Assembly (NCBI RefSeq): GCF_001424875.1
Contig: NZ_LMCT01000056.1
Span: 140,969 to 186,494, forward strand
Reading direction: 5' to 3'
Length of the DNA: 45,526 nt
From: Kitasatospora sp. Root107
GTDB lineage: Bacteria > Actinomycetota > Actinomycetes > Streptomycetales > Streptomycetaceae
The notes beneath the pieces were generated by a model, which saw nothing but the letters and a program-made list of their open reading frames with translations, was not told where the DNA came from and made no database searches. The position numbers were made by a program, and so were the translations under genes. Below, piece by piece: positions 7,519 through 14,712 of the stretch (position 1 is the stretch's first letter; each line of letters opens with the position of its first letter).

Positions 7519-9300
7519 AACTGCTGGGGATTAAGGGCGGTTTGGTGCCCATAAGTGCCCACGAGTCGCGTTTTCGATCATGGCCTGTTGGGTCGACGGG
7601 TCGATTGTCGGTGGCATGTGTGAGGGTGGTGGCACCGGCTGGGAGGGGGAGGGCGTGACGGGGTCGAAGAGGAAGCTGCGGCGGATCGACGTGCCGTTCG
7701 TTTCTCTTGGCCCGTCGGGTGTGACGGTCCGCGACCGGCTCAAGGGCCTCGCGTCCGGGGATGAGAAGGTGTTGCGGCTGGTCGGTGCGCATGTGGGGGC
7801 GCTGGCGTCGGAGGACCTGAAGGTGCGCTGCGCGGACGGCCTGGACCACAGCAACGGGACGTGGGCCGCGCGTAAGCGTGACCTGACGGTGCGGTCGTCG
7901 TCGCGGTGGGCGGGGAGTGTCACCAAGGCCACGCATGACCAGTGGGCGCTGTCGCGTCGCGGCCTGGCCGCGCACCTGGACTCGTTGGATGCGGGTATCC
8001 GGATGCTGCGGCACCGCCTGTCGCTGCCGGTCGGGCAGAAGGGCACCAAGCGGTCCCCGGGTGGTTACCGCTCCAGGCACGAGTGGTTCGTCAAGTCCCG
8101 TCGGCTCGCGGCGCTGGAGGAACGGCTCGCGGCTGCCCGGGCCGATCGTGAGGCCGGTGTCGTGCATGTGGTGCGCGGCGGACGGAAGTTGCTGAACACC
8201 CGGCACAACCTGGTTGCCGCGAACCTGACCGAAGCCGAGTGGCGTCAGCGGTGGGAGGCGGCGCGGTGGTTCCTGTCCGCTGACGGGGAGTCGGGTAAAC
8301 GCTTTGGGAACGAGACGATCCGGGTCACACCCGATGGTGAGGTGAGCATCAAGCTGCCCGGCCCGCTCGCGCAGTACACCAACGCCAAGAGCGGACGGTA
8401 CGTCCTCGCGGCGAAGGTGTCGTTCCCGCACCGGGGCACCGAGTGGGCCGACCGGATCGGGAACAACCGGGCGGTCGCCTACCGCATCCACTACGACGTC
8501 GCACGCGGCCGCTGGTACCTCGACGCGGCATGGACCAGGCCCGTCGTCCAGACCGTGCCGCTGGCCACCGCCCGCGCCCAGGGCATGGTCGGCGTGGACA
8601 CCAACGCGGACCACTTCGCCGCCTGGCAGTTGGACGTCCACGGCAACCCCTTCGGCGACCCGCGCCGCTTCCCCTACGACCTGAGCGGGTCGGCGGATCA
8701 CCGCGATGCTCAGATCCGACACGCCATCACCCGCCTCCTCCACTGGGCCAAGAGGAGAGGTGTCGCGGCGATCGGCCTGGAGAACCTGGACTTCACCGCC
8801 GAGAAGACCCGCGAGAAGCACGGCCGCAAGAAGCGCTTCCGCCAGCTGATCTCCGGCATTCCCACCGGCAAACTCCGCGCCCGGCTCGTCTCGATGGCCG
8901 CCGAGAGCGGCCTGGCGATCGTCGCGGTCGATCCCGCCTACACCAGCGTGTGGGGTGCGCAGCACTGGCAGAGGCCACTCGCCACGCCGCGACGCACCAC
9001 CACCCGGCACGACAGCGCCGCTGTCGCTATCGGACGACGCGCCCTCGGACACCCGATCCGGCGACGGACGGCACCGCCCCACCACGACCAGAGCGATCGT
9101 CGTGGGCATCGGACCGTCCAGGCCGAACCAGGTGACCGGGGGCGTGAGGGAACCCGCCGCCCCGTCACGGACCGTGCACACGATGCACGCAGCCGGACGG
9201 GGACAACGAGAACGCGGGCGACCAGCGCACCCAAAACCGTTCGGGATGCGCGCAGTGCCACGACGTGGGTTCAAGACTCACTCCTGCTCACTGATTAGGA
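7519..9300 (+). mobile_element. TnpB-only IS200/IS605-type element (IS1341-like), ends approximate
   Basis: The 1.8-kb segment between the GTPase and DUF742 genes holds one TnpB-family gene on the opposite strand and no TnpA transposase. The ends are inferred: the right end just after the tnpB stop (9298), since the DUF742 stop is at 9305; the left end near 7519, where the GTPase reading frame loses family resemblance. IS605-family elements do not make target duplications, and none is evident. Short hairpin-forming sequences occur near both ends (GTGCCC repeats at about 7545-7561; CCAC-GAC-GTGG at about 9256-9266). The last 250 bp of the gene are rich in Arg/Thr codons with no recognisable fold, the expected site of an overlapping guide (omega) RNA. 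Confidence 0.7.
7655..9298 (+). CDS. tnpB: TnpB-related RuvC-like RNA-guided nuclease
   Basis: A 547-residue TnpB-like protein. The three RuvC acidic residues are visible: D315 in GMVGVDTNAD, E376 in IGLENLDF and D453 in TTRHDSAAVAIG. Between the last two, where classic TnpB carries a CxxC...CxxC zinc finger, this protein reads DPAYTSVWGAQHW with no cysteine pairs, a variant class often annotated in actinomycetes as 'TnpB-related protein'. Family members are RNA-guided DNA nucleases that promote retention of their element. The catalytic set looks intact. I chose the GTG at 7655 because a strong GGGAGGGGGAG precedes it; an ATG at 7580 lacks one. The tail after about residue 465 is unstructured and probably overlaps the guide RNA. 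It is transcribed against the conservon. Confidence 0.85.
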   Translation: MTGSKRKLRRIDVPFVSLGPSGVTVRDRLKGLASGDEKVLRLVGAHVGALASEDLKVRCADGLDHSNGTWAARKRDLTVRSSSRWAGSVTKATHDQWALSRRGLAAHLDSLDAGIRMLRHRLSLPVGQKGTKRSPGGYRSRHEWFVKSRRLAALEERLAAARADREAGVVHVVRGGRKLLNTRHNLVAANLTEAEWRQRWEAARWFLSADGESGKRFGNETIRVTPDGEVSIKLPGPLAQYTNAKSGRYVLAAKVSFPHRGTEWADRIGNNRAVAYRIHYDVARGRWYLDAAWTRPVVQTVPLATARAQGMVGVDTNADHFAAWQLDVHGNPFGDPRRFPYDLSGSADHRDAQIRHAITRLLHWAKRRGVAAIGLENLDFTAEKTREKHGRKKRFRQLISGIPTGKLRARLVSMAAESGLAIVAVDPAYTSVWGAQHWQRPLATPRRTTTRHDSAAVAIGRRALGHPIRRRTAPPHHDQSDRRGHRTVQAEPGDRGREGTRRPVTDRAHDARSRTGTTRTRATSAPKTVRDARSATTWVQDSLLLTD

Positions 9301-9304
9301 ACGG

Positions 9305-9733
9305 TCAGAGCCGCCGCAGGCCTTCGCGGACGGCGGTCAGCAGGCCGAGGTCCGTACGGCCGCCGACGGCGACCGCGAGCGGCGCCCGCGCGAGCAGCAG
9401 GCCCTGGGACACCAGGTCGGCGACCAGGATCTTGGCCAGCGAGACCGGCAGCCGCAGTTCGGCGGCCACCTCGGCCAGGGCCGCGGAACGCCGACATCGC
9501 TCCAGCACCACCCGGTGCTCGGGCTGCAGCCCGCGCGCCGACGGCCGGACCGGGGCCCCGAACTCGTCGCTCTGCTCCCGGACCGTGGTCAGCACCGTGA
9601 TCAGGCTGAAGTCGTCCCGCTCCGGGGCCGTGCGGCCCCGGGTCACGGTGTACGGACGCACCATCGAGTCGGCGGCGTCCTCCTCGGCCTCGTCGGCCAC
9701 CGGGTCCCGGTACCAGTGCGGCGGCGAGGTCAC
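9305..9733 (-). CDS. cvnC: Conservon DUF742 protein (CvnC-like)
   Basis: A 142-residue DUF742 protein with the typical motif VRPYTVTRGRT near residues 26-36 and a C-terminal winged-helix-like half (LQPEHRVVLERCRRSAALAEVAAELRL). The GTG at 9733 overlaps the stop of the roadblock gene as GTGA, so the two are translationally coupled, the standard conservon arrangement. The stop at 9305 lies only about 6 bp from the TnpB gene's stop. The gene is intact, but its normal coupling to the GTPase gene is broken by the inserted element. Confidence 0.88.
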   Translation of the reverse strand: MTSPPHWYRDPVADEAEEDAADSMVRPYTVTRGRTAPERDDFSLITVLTTVREQSDEFGAPVRPSARGLQPEHRVVLERCRRSAALAEVAAELRLPVSLAKILVADLVSQGLLLARAPLAVAVGGRTDLGLLTAVREGLRRL

Positions 9734-10167
9734 CCCCGACCACCACCACGGGCCCCGAAGGCGTCGAAGTCGCCGCGGGCCGGGGTGCTGAGCTTCTGGC
9801 CGACCTGCTGCACCAGCTTGTGCATGGCCAGCGACATCACCTCGGCGTCGACCTCCTGGGAGGCGGTCACCGCCAGGTGGGTGCCCTGGCCGGCCGTGAT
9901 GATGAACAGCCACAGCTCGGCCAGTTCGACGATGACCTGGTGCACCGGACCGCCGTCGAAGAGCTGTCCGACGCCACGCGCCAGGCTCTGCTGCCCGGTG
10001 GCGACGGCGGCCAGGCGCTCCGCGTCCGCGCGGTCGATGGTCCGCGAGTGACTGACCACCAGGCCGTCGTCGGAGAGCAGCACGGCGTTTCTGGTCCCGG
10101 GCACCGAGTCCACGAGGCCGTCGAGCAGCCAGTCGAGATCCTGATGGGTGGCGGTGGTGCGCGTCAT
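9730..10167 (-). CDS. cvnB: Conservon roadblock/LC7 protein (CvnB-like)
   Basis: A 145-residue roadblock/LC7-domain protein (QDLDWLLDGLVDSVPGTRNAVLLSDDGLVVSHS at the N-terminus, with the usual GGPVHQVIVELAELWLFI core). In conservons it bridges the kinase and the GTPase, and relatives act like MglB as partners of small GTPases. The ATG at 10167 overlaps the kinase stop as ATGA, and its own stop overlaps the next GTG. The tail after residue 130 is Gly/Arg-rich. Confidence 0.9.
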   Translation of the reverse strand: MTRTTATHQDLDWLLDGLVDSVPGTRNAVLLSDDGLVVSHSRTIDRADAERLAAVATGQQSLARGVGQLFDGGPVHQVIVELAELWLFIITAGQGTHLAVTASQEVDAEVMSLAMHKLVQQVGQKLSTPARGDFDAFGARGGGRG

Positions 10168-12812
10168 GACCGGTCTTCCGTCGTAGGGGTGGGCAGATCC
10201 TGCCCGCTGTCGTCGAGCGGCGCCGCCGGGTTCTCCCGGGCGGCCCTGGAGCGCCGCTGGAACGCTCCGATCGCTGCTCCGGCCCGTCGGGGGGCCGGTC
10301 GGAGCAGCGGGTTCTCGTCCCAACGGGGCGGCTTCGGGCGGGTGTTCGACTCCGTCGGGGCGAGCCGCAGCTCGTCCACCAGGCTGGCCTGCCGGACCCG
10401 GCGCGGCAGCGGCGGCTCCGCCTCCGGCTCGGCGGGCGTCCGGGACTGCTGCTGGTACGGCAGGCCGCTGTAGCCGTGCTCGGCCGACGGGAACGGGTCG
10501 GCGGCGGGGAACGGAAGGGCCGCCGGGAACGGGTCCGCCGTCGGGAAGGGGTCCGGCTGCGGGAACGGGCCTGCCTGCGGGAACGGGTCGCCGTACAGCT
10601 CGGGCCGGTACGGCCCGTCCTGCCGCGGTTCCGGCCCGCCGTACGGCAGTTCGGCCACCGGACGGTACGACTCCTGGCCGCTCTGCACCGCGCGGGGCAG
10701 TTCGGGAGCGGTCGCCCTGGCCAGCGCCTCACCCCGCGAGCGGGTCGGCAGCACCTCGGCGGAGGTGACGTCCGGCACCGCGTGCACGCCGGGCGGGCCG
10801 ACCAGCAGGGTGTCCGGCAGCAGCAGGATCGCCCGGGTGCCGCCGAAGGCGGACTGCCGGAACTCGACCCGCAGCCCGTGCTGGGCGGCCAGCCGGGCGA
10901 TCACGTGGAAGCCGAGCCGGATGTCCTCGGTCCTGGCCAGCACGTCCAGCCGCGGCGGACGGCTCATCAGGTCGTTGGCGGCGGCCAGCTGCTCCTCGTC
11001 CATGCCGAGGCCGCGGTCCTCCACCTCGATCGCCAGGCCCCGGCCGACCGTGCCGGCCCGGACCTCCACCGGGGTCGGCGGCGGCGAGAAGCTCAGTGCG
11101 TTCTCTACCAGCTCGGCGACCACGTGCGCGACCGGGCCGACCGCCCGCTCGGACAGCCAAGGGCTGCCGTCCAGGTCGAGCACCACCCGGGTGTAGTCCT
11201 GCACCTCGCCCTGGGCGGCGCGCAGCACGTCCAGCAGCGGTACCGGCTTCCGCCAGCGCCGGTGCGGGGTACCGCCGGCCAGGATGACCAGGTTCTCCTC
11301 GTAACGGCGCAGCCGGGCGGTCAGGTGGTCGAGGTCGAACAGACCCTCCAGCACCTCTGGGTCCTCGTGCCGTCGCTCCAGCTCGTCCAGCTTGCGCAGC
11401 TGCTGACCGATCAGCAGCTGGGTCCGGCGGGCGATCCGCTGCAGCAGCTTCTCGAAGCCGCGGTGCTGGTCGGCCTGCCGGACGGCCGCCGCGATCGCGC
11501 TGGCGCGGGCCAGGTTGAGCGCCTGGCCGAGCCGGGCGAGCTCGTCCCCGGTGCCCTGCGGCTCCTGCTCGATGGCGGCCGCCTCGGCCGCCAGGTCGAT
11601 CTGCTCGCCCTGGGCCAGCCGCTCCACCACCTCGGGCAGGCTGCGCTCCAACTGCTCGGCCTGCTCCTGGAGTTCGGTGATCCGGCGACGCATCGAGCGG
11701 GTCAGCCGCCAGGTGGTGACGATCACCGCGATGACCGCGAACAGGCCGATCACGCTGGTCAGCACCACGGTCAGCAGCAGATGGGTGATCGAGCCGAGGC
11801 CGACCTCGACCACACCGCTGGTCCTGCTCTCCATCAGGGCGACCAGCTTGGGTGTCAGCTGGTCCATCGCCTGACGCCACTTCTGCTGGTTCGGCGCCAG
11901 CGGCACGGTGCCGGCGCCGTCGGCTGCGGTGGGCTTCAGCAGGGACTGCTCGACCTCGGTCTTGGCCTGCCAGGCCGGGCTGCTGACGATCTCCTGCCAC
12001 ATCGCCGCCTCGGCCGGCTTCAGGTAGGGAACCACCTCGGTGCCATAGCGGAACGGCTGCTCGTGCACCGCCTGCTGGACCTGCTGGTAGTCCTGGACCG
12101 AGAGCCGTCCGACCGGCCAGCCACGGGCCAGCAGCGCATCCGAACGGGAGATCATCTCCTTGGTCCAGAACAGCGCGACCAGCGGCTGCGAGATCGTGGT
12201 GACCTTGCCGTCGTCGACGTGGCTGAGCGCGCCGAACAGCCGCAGGTCGACCGCGATCAGGTCGGTGTAGTAGCGGTAGACGGTCGCCTGCCGGTCGGCC
12301 GAGCCGCCCTCGTCCACGGCGGCCCGCTGCGAGTCGAGCTGCCCCATCGCCTGCCGGGCCTGGACCACCGCGTCGCGTACCTCGGTGGGAGCGTCGTCGG
12401 TGGCGATGTCGGACAGCTTCTGGAAGGTGCTGATCGCCTCGTCGGTCTTGCGCCGCTGCTCGCGCAGCTTGTCGGTGACGCTGCCGGGCTTGGCGATCGA
12501 CTCGGCGCTGAGCCGGCGCTCCTCCTGGAGGTTGTAGTACACGATGTTGGACGGCTGGCCGGCCTGCTGGGCCAACTGCCCCTGGGCGGCCATCCGCTGG
12601 AAGTTGACGAAGGTCTCACCCGTCGTCACCGCCCAGAGGGCGGCCAACGCGAGACCGGGGACGATGGCCAGGGTCAGCAGTGCGGACCGCAGTGACAACC
12701 GGGACCGGCGGCGGCCGGCCCGGCCACTCCGTCGGGCTGCCGTGGGGGGCGACGACTCGGCCGCCGACCCCTGGTTCGTTGGGGCGATCCGCCGAGACGC
12801 ACGCGCGCGCAG
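10164..12812 (-). CDS. cvnA: Conservon sensor histidine kinase-like protein (CvnA-like)
   Basis: About 882 residues from a proposed CTG start. In order: an Arg-rich cytoplasmic start, one membrane helix, an extracellular all-helical nitrate/nitrite-sensing-type domain (about 70-345), a second helix (LLLTVVLTSVIGLFAVIAVI), a HAMP-like linker, and an ATPase domain with the N-box VVAELVENALSFS (N571), G1 DRGLGMDEEQ and the G2 region LGFHVIARL. The phospho-acceptor H-box is atypical, as in other conservon kinases. The C-terminal 200 residues are disordered and Pro-rich. No ATG or GTG lies in frame upstream of the first helix. AAGGAG sits 6 nt before CTG 12812, and a TTG at 12698 is the fallback. 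Alternatively a base is missing after the ATG at 12818. It heads the conservon operon. Confidence 0.85.
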   Translation of the reverse strand: MRARASRRIAPTNQGSAAESSPPTAARRSGRAGRRRSRLSLRSALLTLAIVPGLALAALWAVTTGETFVNFQRMAAQGQLAQQAGQPSNIVYYNLQEERRLSAESIAKPGSVTDKLREQRRKTDEAISTFQKLSDIATDDAPTEVRDAVVQARQAMGQLDSQRAAVDEGGSADRQATVYRYYTDLIAVDLRLFGALSHVDDGKVTTISQPLVALFWTKEMISRSDALLARGWPVGRLSVQDYQQVQQAVHEQPFRYGTEVVPYLKPAEAAMWQEIVSSPAWQAKTEVEQSLLKPTAADGAGTVPLAPNQQKWRQAMDQLTPKLVALMESRTSGVVEVGLGSITHLLLTVVLTSVIGLFAVIAVIVTTWRLTRSMRRRITELQEQAEQLERSLPEVVERLAQGEQIDLAAEAAAIEQEPQGTGDELARLGQALNLARASAIAAAVRQADQHRGFEKLLQRIARRTQLLIGQQLRKLDELERRHEDPEVLEGLFDLDHLTARLRRYEENLVILAGGTPHRRWRKPVPLLDVLRAAQGEVQDYTRVVLDLDGSPWLSERAVGPVAHVVAELVENALSFSPPPTPVEVRAGTVGRGLAIEVEDRGLGMDEEQLAAANDLMSRPPRLDVLARTEDIRLGFHVIARLAAQHGLRVEFRQSAFGGTRAILLLPDTLLVGPPGVHAVPDVTSAEVLPTRSRGEALARATAPELPRAVQSGQESYRPVAELPYGGPEPRQDGPYRPELYGDPFPQAGPFPQPDPFPTADPFPAALPFPAADPFPSAEHGYSGLPYQQQSRTPAEPEAEPPLPRRVRQASLVDELRLAPTESNTRPKPPRWDENPLLRPAPRRAGAAIGAFQRRSRAARENPAAPLDDSGQDLPTPTTEDRS

Positions 12813-13172
12813 GGCATTCTCCTTGGAGACGGCGGCGGTCGCGAAGGACCGACCTTGTCCGATAAGAACATTGACGGATGGATATTAGTCATAGCGAATA
12901 ACAACCACGAAACCTCGCGCCAAAGTTCACGGGCCGTCACATTCTTCCCACCCTTTGTTCGTTCACCGGCCATCCCACCGCCGACTTCGCGCCCCCGGAT
13001 CGCCATTCGATCCCACTGCCGCACGTCAGCGCTGGTCAGCCCACCCCTGAGGGGCCGTCACCCTCGACCCGCCCACCCCTTCCGCACCTCGCTCCACCGA
13101 CCGGCCATGGGTCTGCCGGCCCCCGACCGCCGCCATCCGCCCGTAACTCGCCGTGCACATGCCTCGGCCGGG
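12813..13172. other. Intergenic region upstream of the conservon
   Basis: About 360 bp between the end of the methyltransferase gene and the conservon kinase. The stretch 12860-12920 is clearly more AT-rich than its surroundings and is the likely promoter of the conservon operon, but I could not assign confident -10/-35 boxes. The rest shows no convincing gene or repeat. Confidence 0.5.
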
Positions 13173-14018
13173 TCACCCCGGGCGGTGGGCGGTGACCAAC
13201 CAGGCCGCGCTGCGCAGCCGGACGGCGCCGTCCCGCTCGTGACCACGCAGCACGGCGACCAGATCGGCCCGGGCCCGCTCCCGATCCACCGGGCCGACCT
13301 GGCCTGTCAGGTGGCGGCCCGGTCCTGAGTCGAGCAGGAAGTCCGCCACCTCCTCCGCGCCACTCCCCCAGGTCCCGTACGCCTCGACCCCCGCCACCGC
13401 GATGCCGGTGAACCCGGCAGCGGCCAGCACCTCCCGCACCCGGCCGGAGTCCGCCAGCGAGAACATGCCCGGCCCGCCCGGCGTACCGAAACCGCCGGTC
13501 GGCAGATGGGCGCCGAGTGCCGCCATCGCCTGGAGCCACTCGTTGCGCTCGGCAGCCGCGGAGCAGACGAACGCGAGCCGGCCACCTGGGCGCAGCGCAC
13601 GGGCGATGTTGGCGAAGGCGGCCACCGGGTCGGCGAAGAACATCACGCCGAAGCGGCTGATCGCGGCATCGAAGGCGGCGGGGTCGAGTGGGTGGGTCTG
13701 GGCGTCCGCCTGCTCGAATTCGACGTTGGCCACCTTCTCCTGGCGGGCGGACTCCCGGGCGCGGGCCAGCATCGGCGCGGAGAGGTCCAGCCCCAGGGCG
13801 CTCCCGTGCCCGGCCCGGCGCGCGGCCAGGCGGGTGGTGCTGCCGGCTCCGCACCCGATGTCCAGTACGTGGTCCCCCGCTCCCACGGCGGCGGCGGTGA
13901 GCAGCGGCTCGTCGAAGCCCGCGTTCACGGCGTCCCAACGGTCCTGGTGCTGGGCCCAGTGAGCCCCTTCATGGCCGTTCCAGGCCTGGTGCTGTTCGAC
14001 ATTGGCAGTGGTTCGCAC
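13173..14018 (-). CDS. Class I SAM-dependent methyltransferase
   Basis: A 281-residue methyltransferase. The SAM-binding motif I is VLDIGCGAGSTTRLA (about 50-64), followed by an acidic residue ending beta-2 (LGLDLS) and the later motif FGVMFFADPVAAF. The GTG at 14018 has GGAGG 7 nt upstream. It is divergent from a TetR regulator, with a duplicated palindromic operator between them, so it is probably repressed by that regulator until a ligand appears. The substrate is unknown; the overall sequence resembles UbiE/COQ5-like small-molecule methyltransferases. Confidence 0.85.
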   Translation of the reverse strand: MRTTANVEQHQAWNGHEGAHWAQHQDRWDAVNAGFDEPLLTAAAVGAGDHVLDIGCGAGSTTRLAARRAGHGSALGLDLSAPMLARARESARQEKVANVEFEQADAQTHPLDPAAFDAAISRFGVMFFADPVAAFANIARALRPGGRLAFVCSAAAERNEWLQAMAALGAHLPTGGFGTPGGPGMFSLADSGRVREVLAAAGFTGIAVAGVEAYGTWGSGAEEVADFLLDSGPGRHLTGQVGPVDRERARADLVAVLRGHERDGAVRLRSAAWLVTAHRPG

Positions 14019-14052
14019 GGATCCGCCTCCTGCTGGCTGGGCGCCCGAGGTT

Positions 14053-14094
14053 AGTATGGGCGCTTGCCCAAACAGTATGGGCGCTTGCCCAAAC
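14053..14094. promoter_or_regulatory. Tandem 21-bp repeats, probable TetR operator
   Basis: Two identical head-to-tail copies (14053-14073 and 14074-14094), each containing the near-palindrome TGGGCGCTTGCCCA. They lie in the 100-bp gap between divergent methyltransferase and TetR genes. The exact 21-bp period, two helical turns, would place two regulator dimers on the same DNA face. Confidence 0.8.
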
Positions 14095-14118
14095 TGACAA
14101 TCCCTCAGGAGAGATCTC

Positions 14119-14712
14119 ATGTCACCGCGTGGAGTGGCGATCCCCGACATCCGCGAGCGCCTGTTCACCGCAGCCGAGCAGGTACTGACCCGCGAAGGCC
14201 CCGGCGCCCTGACCAGCCGGGCCATCACCGGCGAGGCCGGCTGCGCCAAGGGCATGCTGCACGCCCACTTCGCCGGACTCGACGAGTTCGTCGCCGAGTT
14301 GGTCCTCGACCGCTTCGCCCGGGCCGCCCACCAGGCCGAAGGCCTCCAGCACCGGGTCGGCCAGGCAACCGTCCCCGAGAACCTCCGCGGCGTCGCCCTC
14401 GCCCTGCTGTCCTCCGCTGGCCCCACCCTGGCCGGCCTCGCCCTCACCCGCCCCGGCGCCTCCGAGCAGATCCGGCAGGCCCTGTCGGCCGGCGCCCCCG
14501 GCTTCGCCACCGTCCAGGACGCGATCACCGCCTACCTCGACCGCGAACAGCAGCACGGCCGCCTCCCCGCCACCGACACCGCCACCATCGCCCTGGCCCT
14601 GGTCGGCACCGTCCACCATCTGCTGATGACCGGTCAGAGCGGCACCCCGGACGCCCACGACCGGATCGAGCGCCTCACCACCCTGCTCGGCGCCACCGGC
14701 CCCGGCCGCTAG
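14119..14712 (+). CDS. TetR-family transcriptional regulator
   Basis: A 197-residue repressor. The N-terminal helix-turn-helix is typical (IRERLFTAAEQVLTREG, then LTSRAITGEAGCAKGMLHAHFAG, about 10-55); the rest is the helical ligand-binding domain. AGGAGAGATCTC precedes the ATG. It is divergent from the methyltransferase and almost certainly binds the tandem repeats between them, giving self-regulation and control of the neighbour. Its TAG stop overlaps that of the convergent lipoprotein gene within a CTAG palindrome (14709-14712). Confidence 0.9.
   Translation: MSPRGVAIPDIRERLFTAAEQVLTREGPGALTSRAITGEAGCAKGMLHAHFAGLDEFVAELVLDRFARAAHQAEGLQHRVGQATVPENLRGVALALLSSAGPTLAGLALTRPGASEQIRQALSAGAPGFATVQDAITAYLDREQQHGRLPATDTATIALALVGTVHHLLMTGQSGTPDAHDRIERLTTLLGATGPGR

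Noticed and set aside
7580..7654. ATG 7580 as the TnpB start
   Set aside because: No ribosome-binding site and a Gly/Trp-rich extension unlike the family; GTG 7655 has a strong purine-rich site.
10470..10600. Short tandem repeats as a CRISPR array
   Set aside because: The units are 15-18 bp, contiguous and in frame as PFP-type protein repeats, with no spacers and no cas genes.
13171..13197. GGTCACC/GGTGACC inverted repeat at the methyltransferase 3' end as a terminator
   Set aside because: Only 7-bp arms with a 13-nt loop, and mostly inside the coding sequence.
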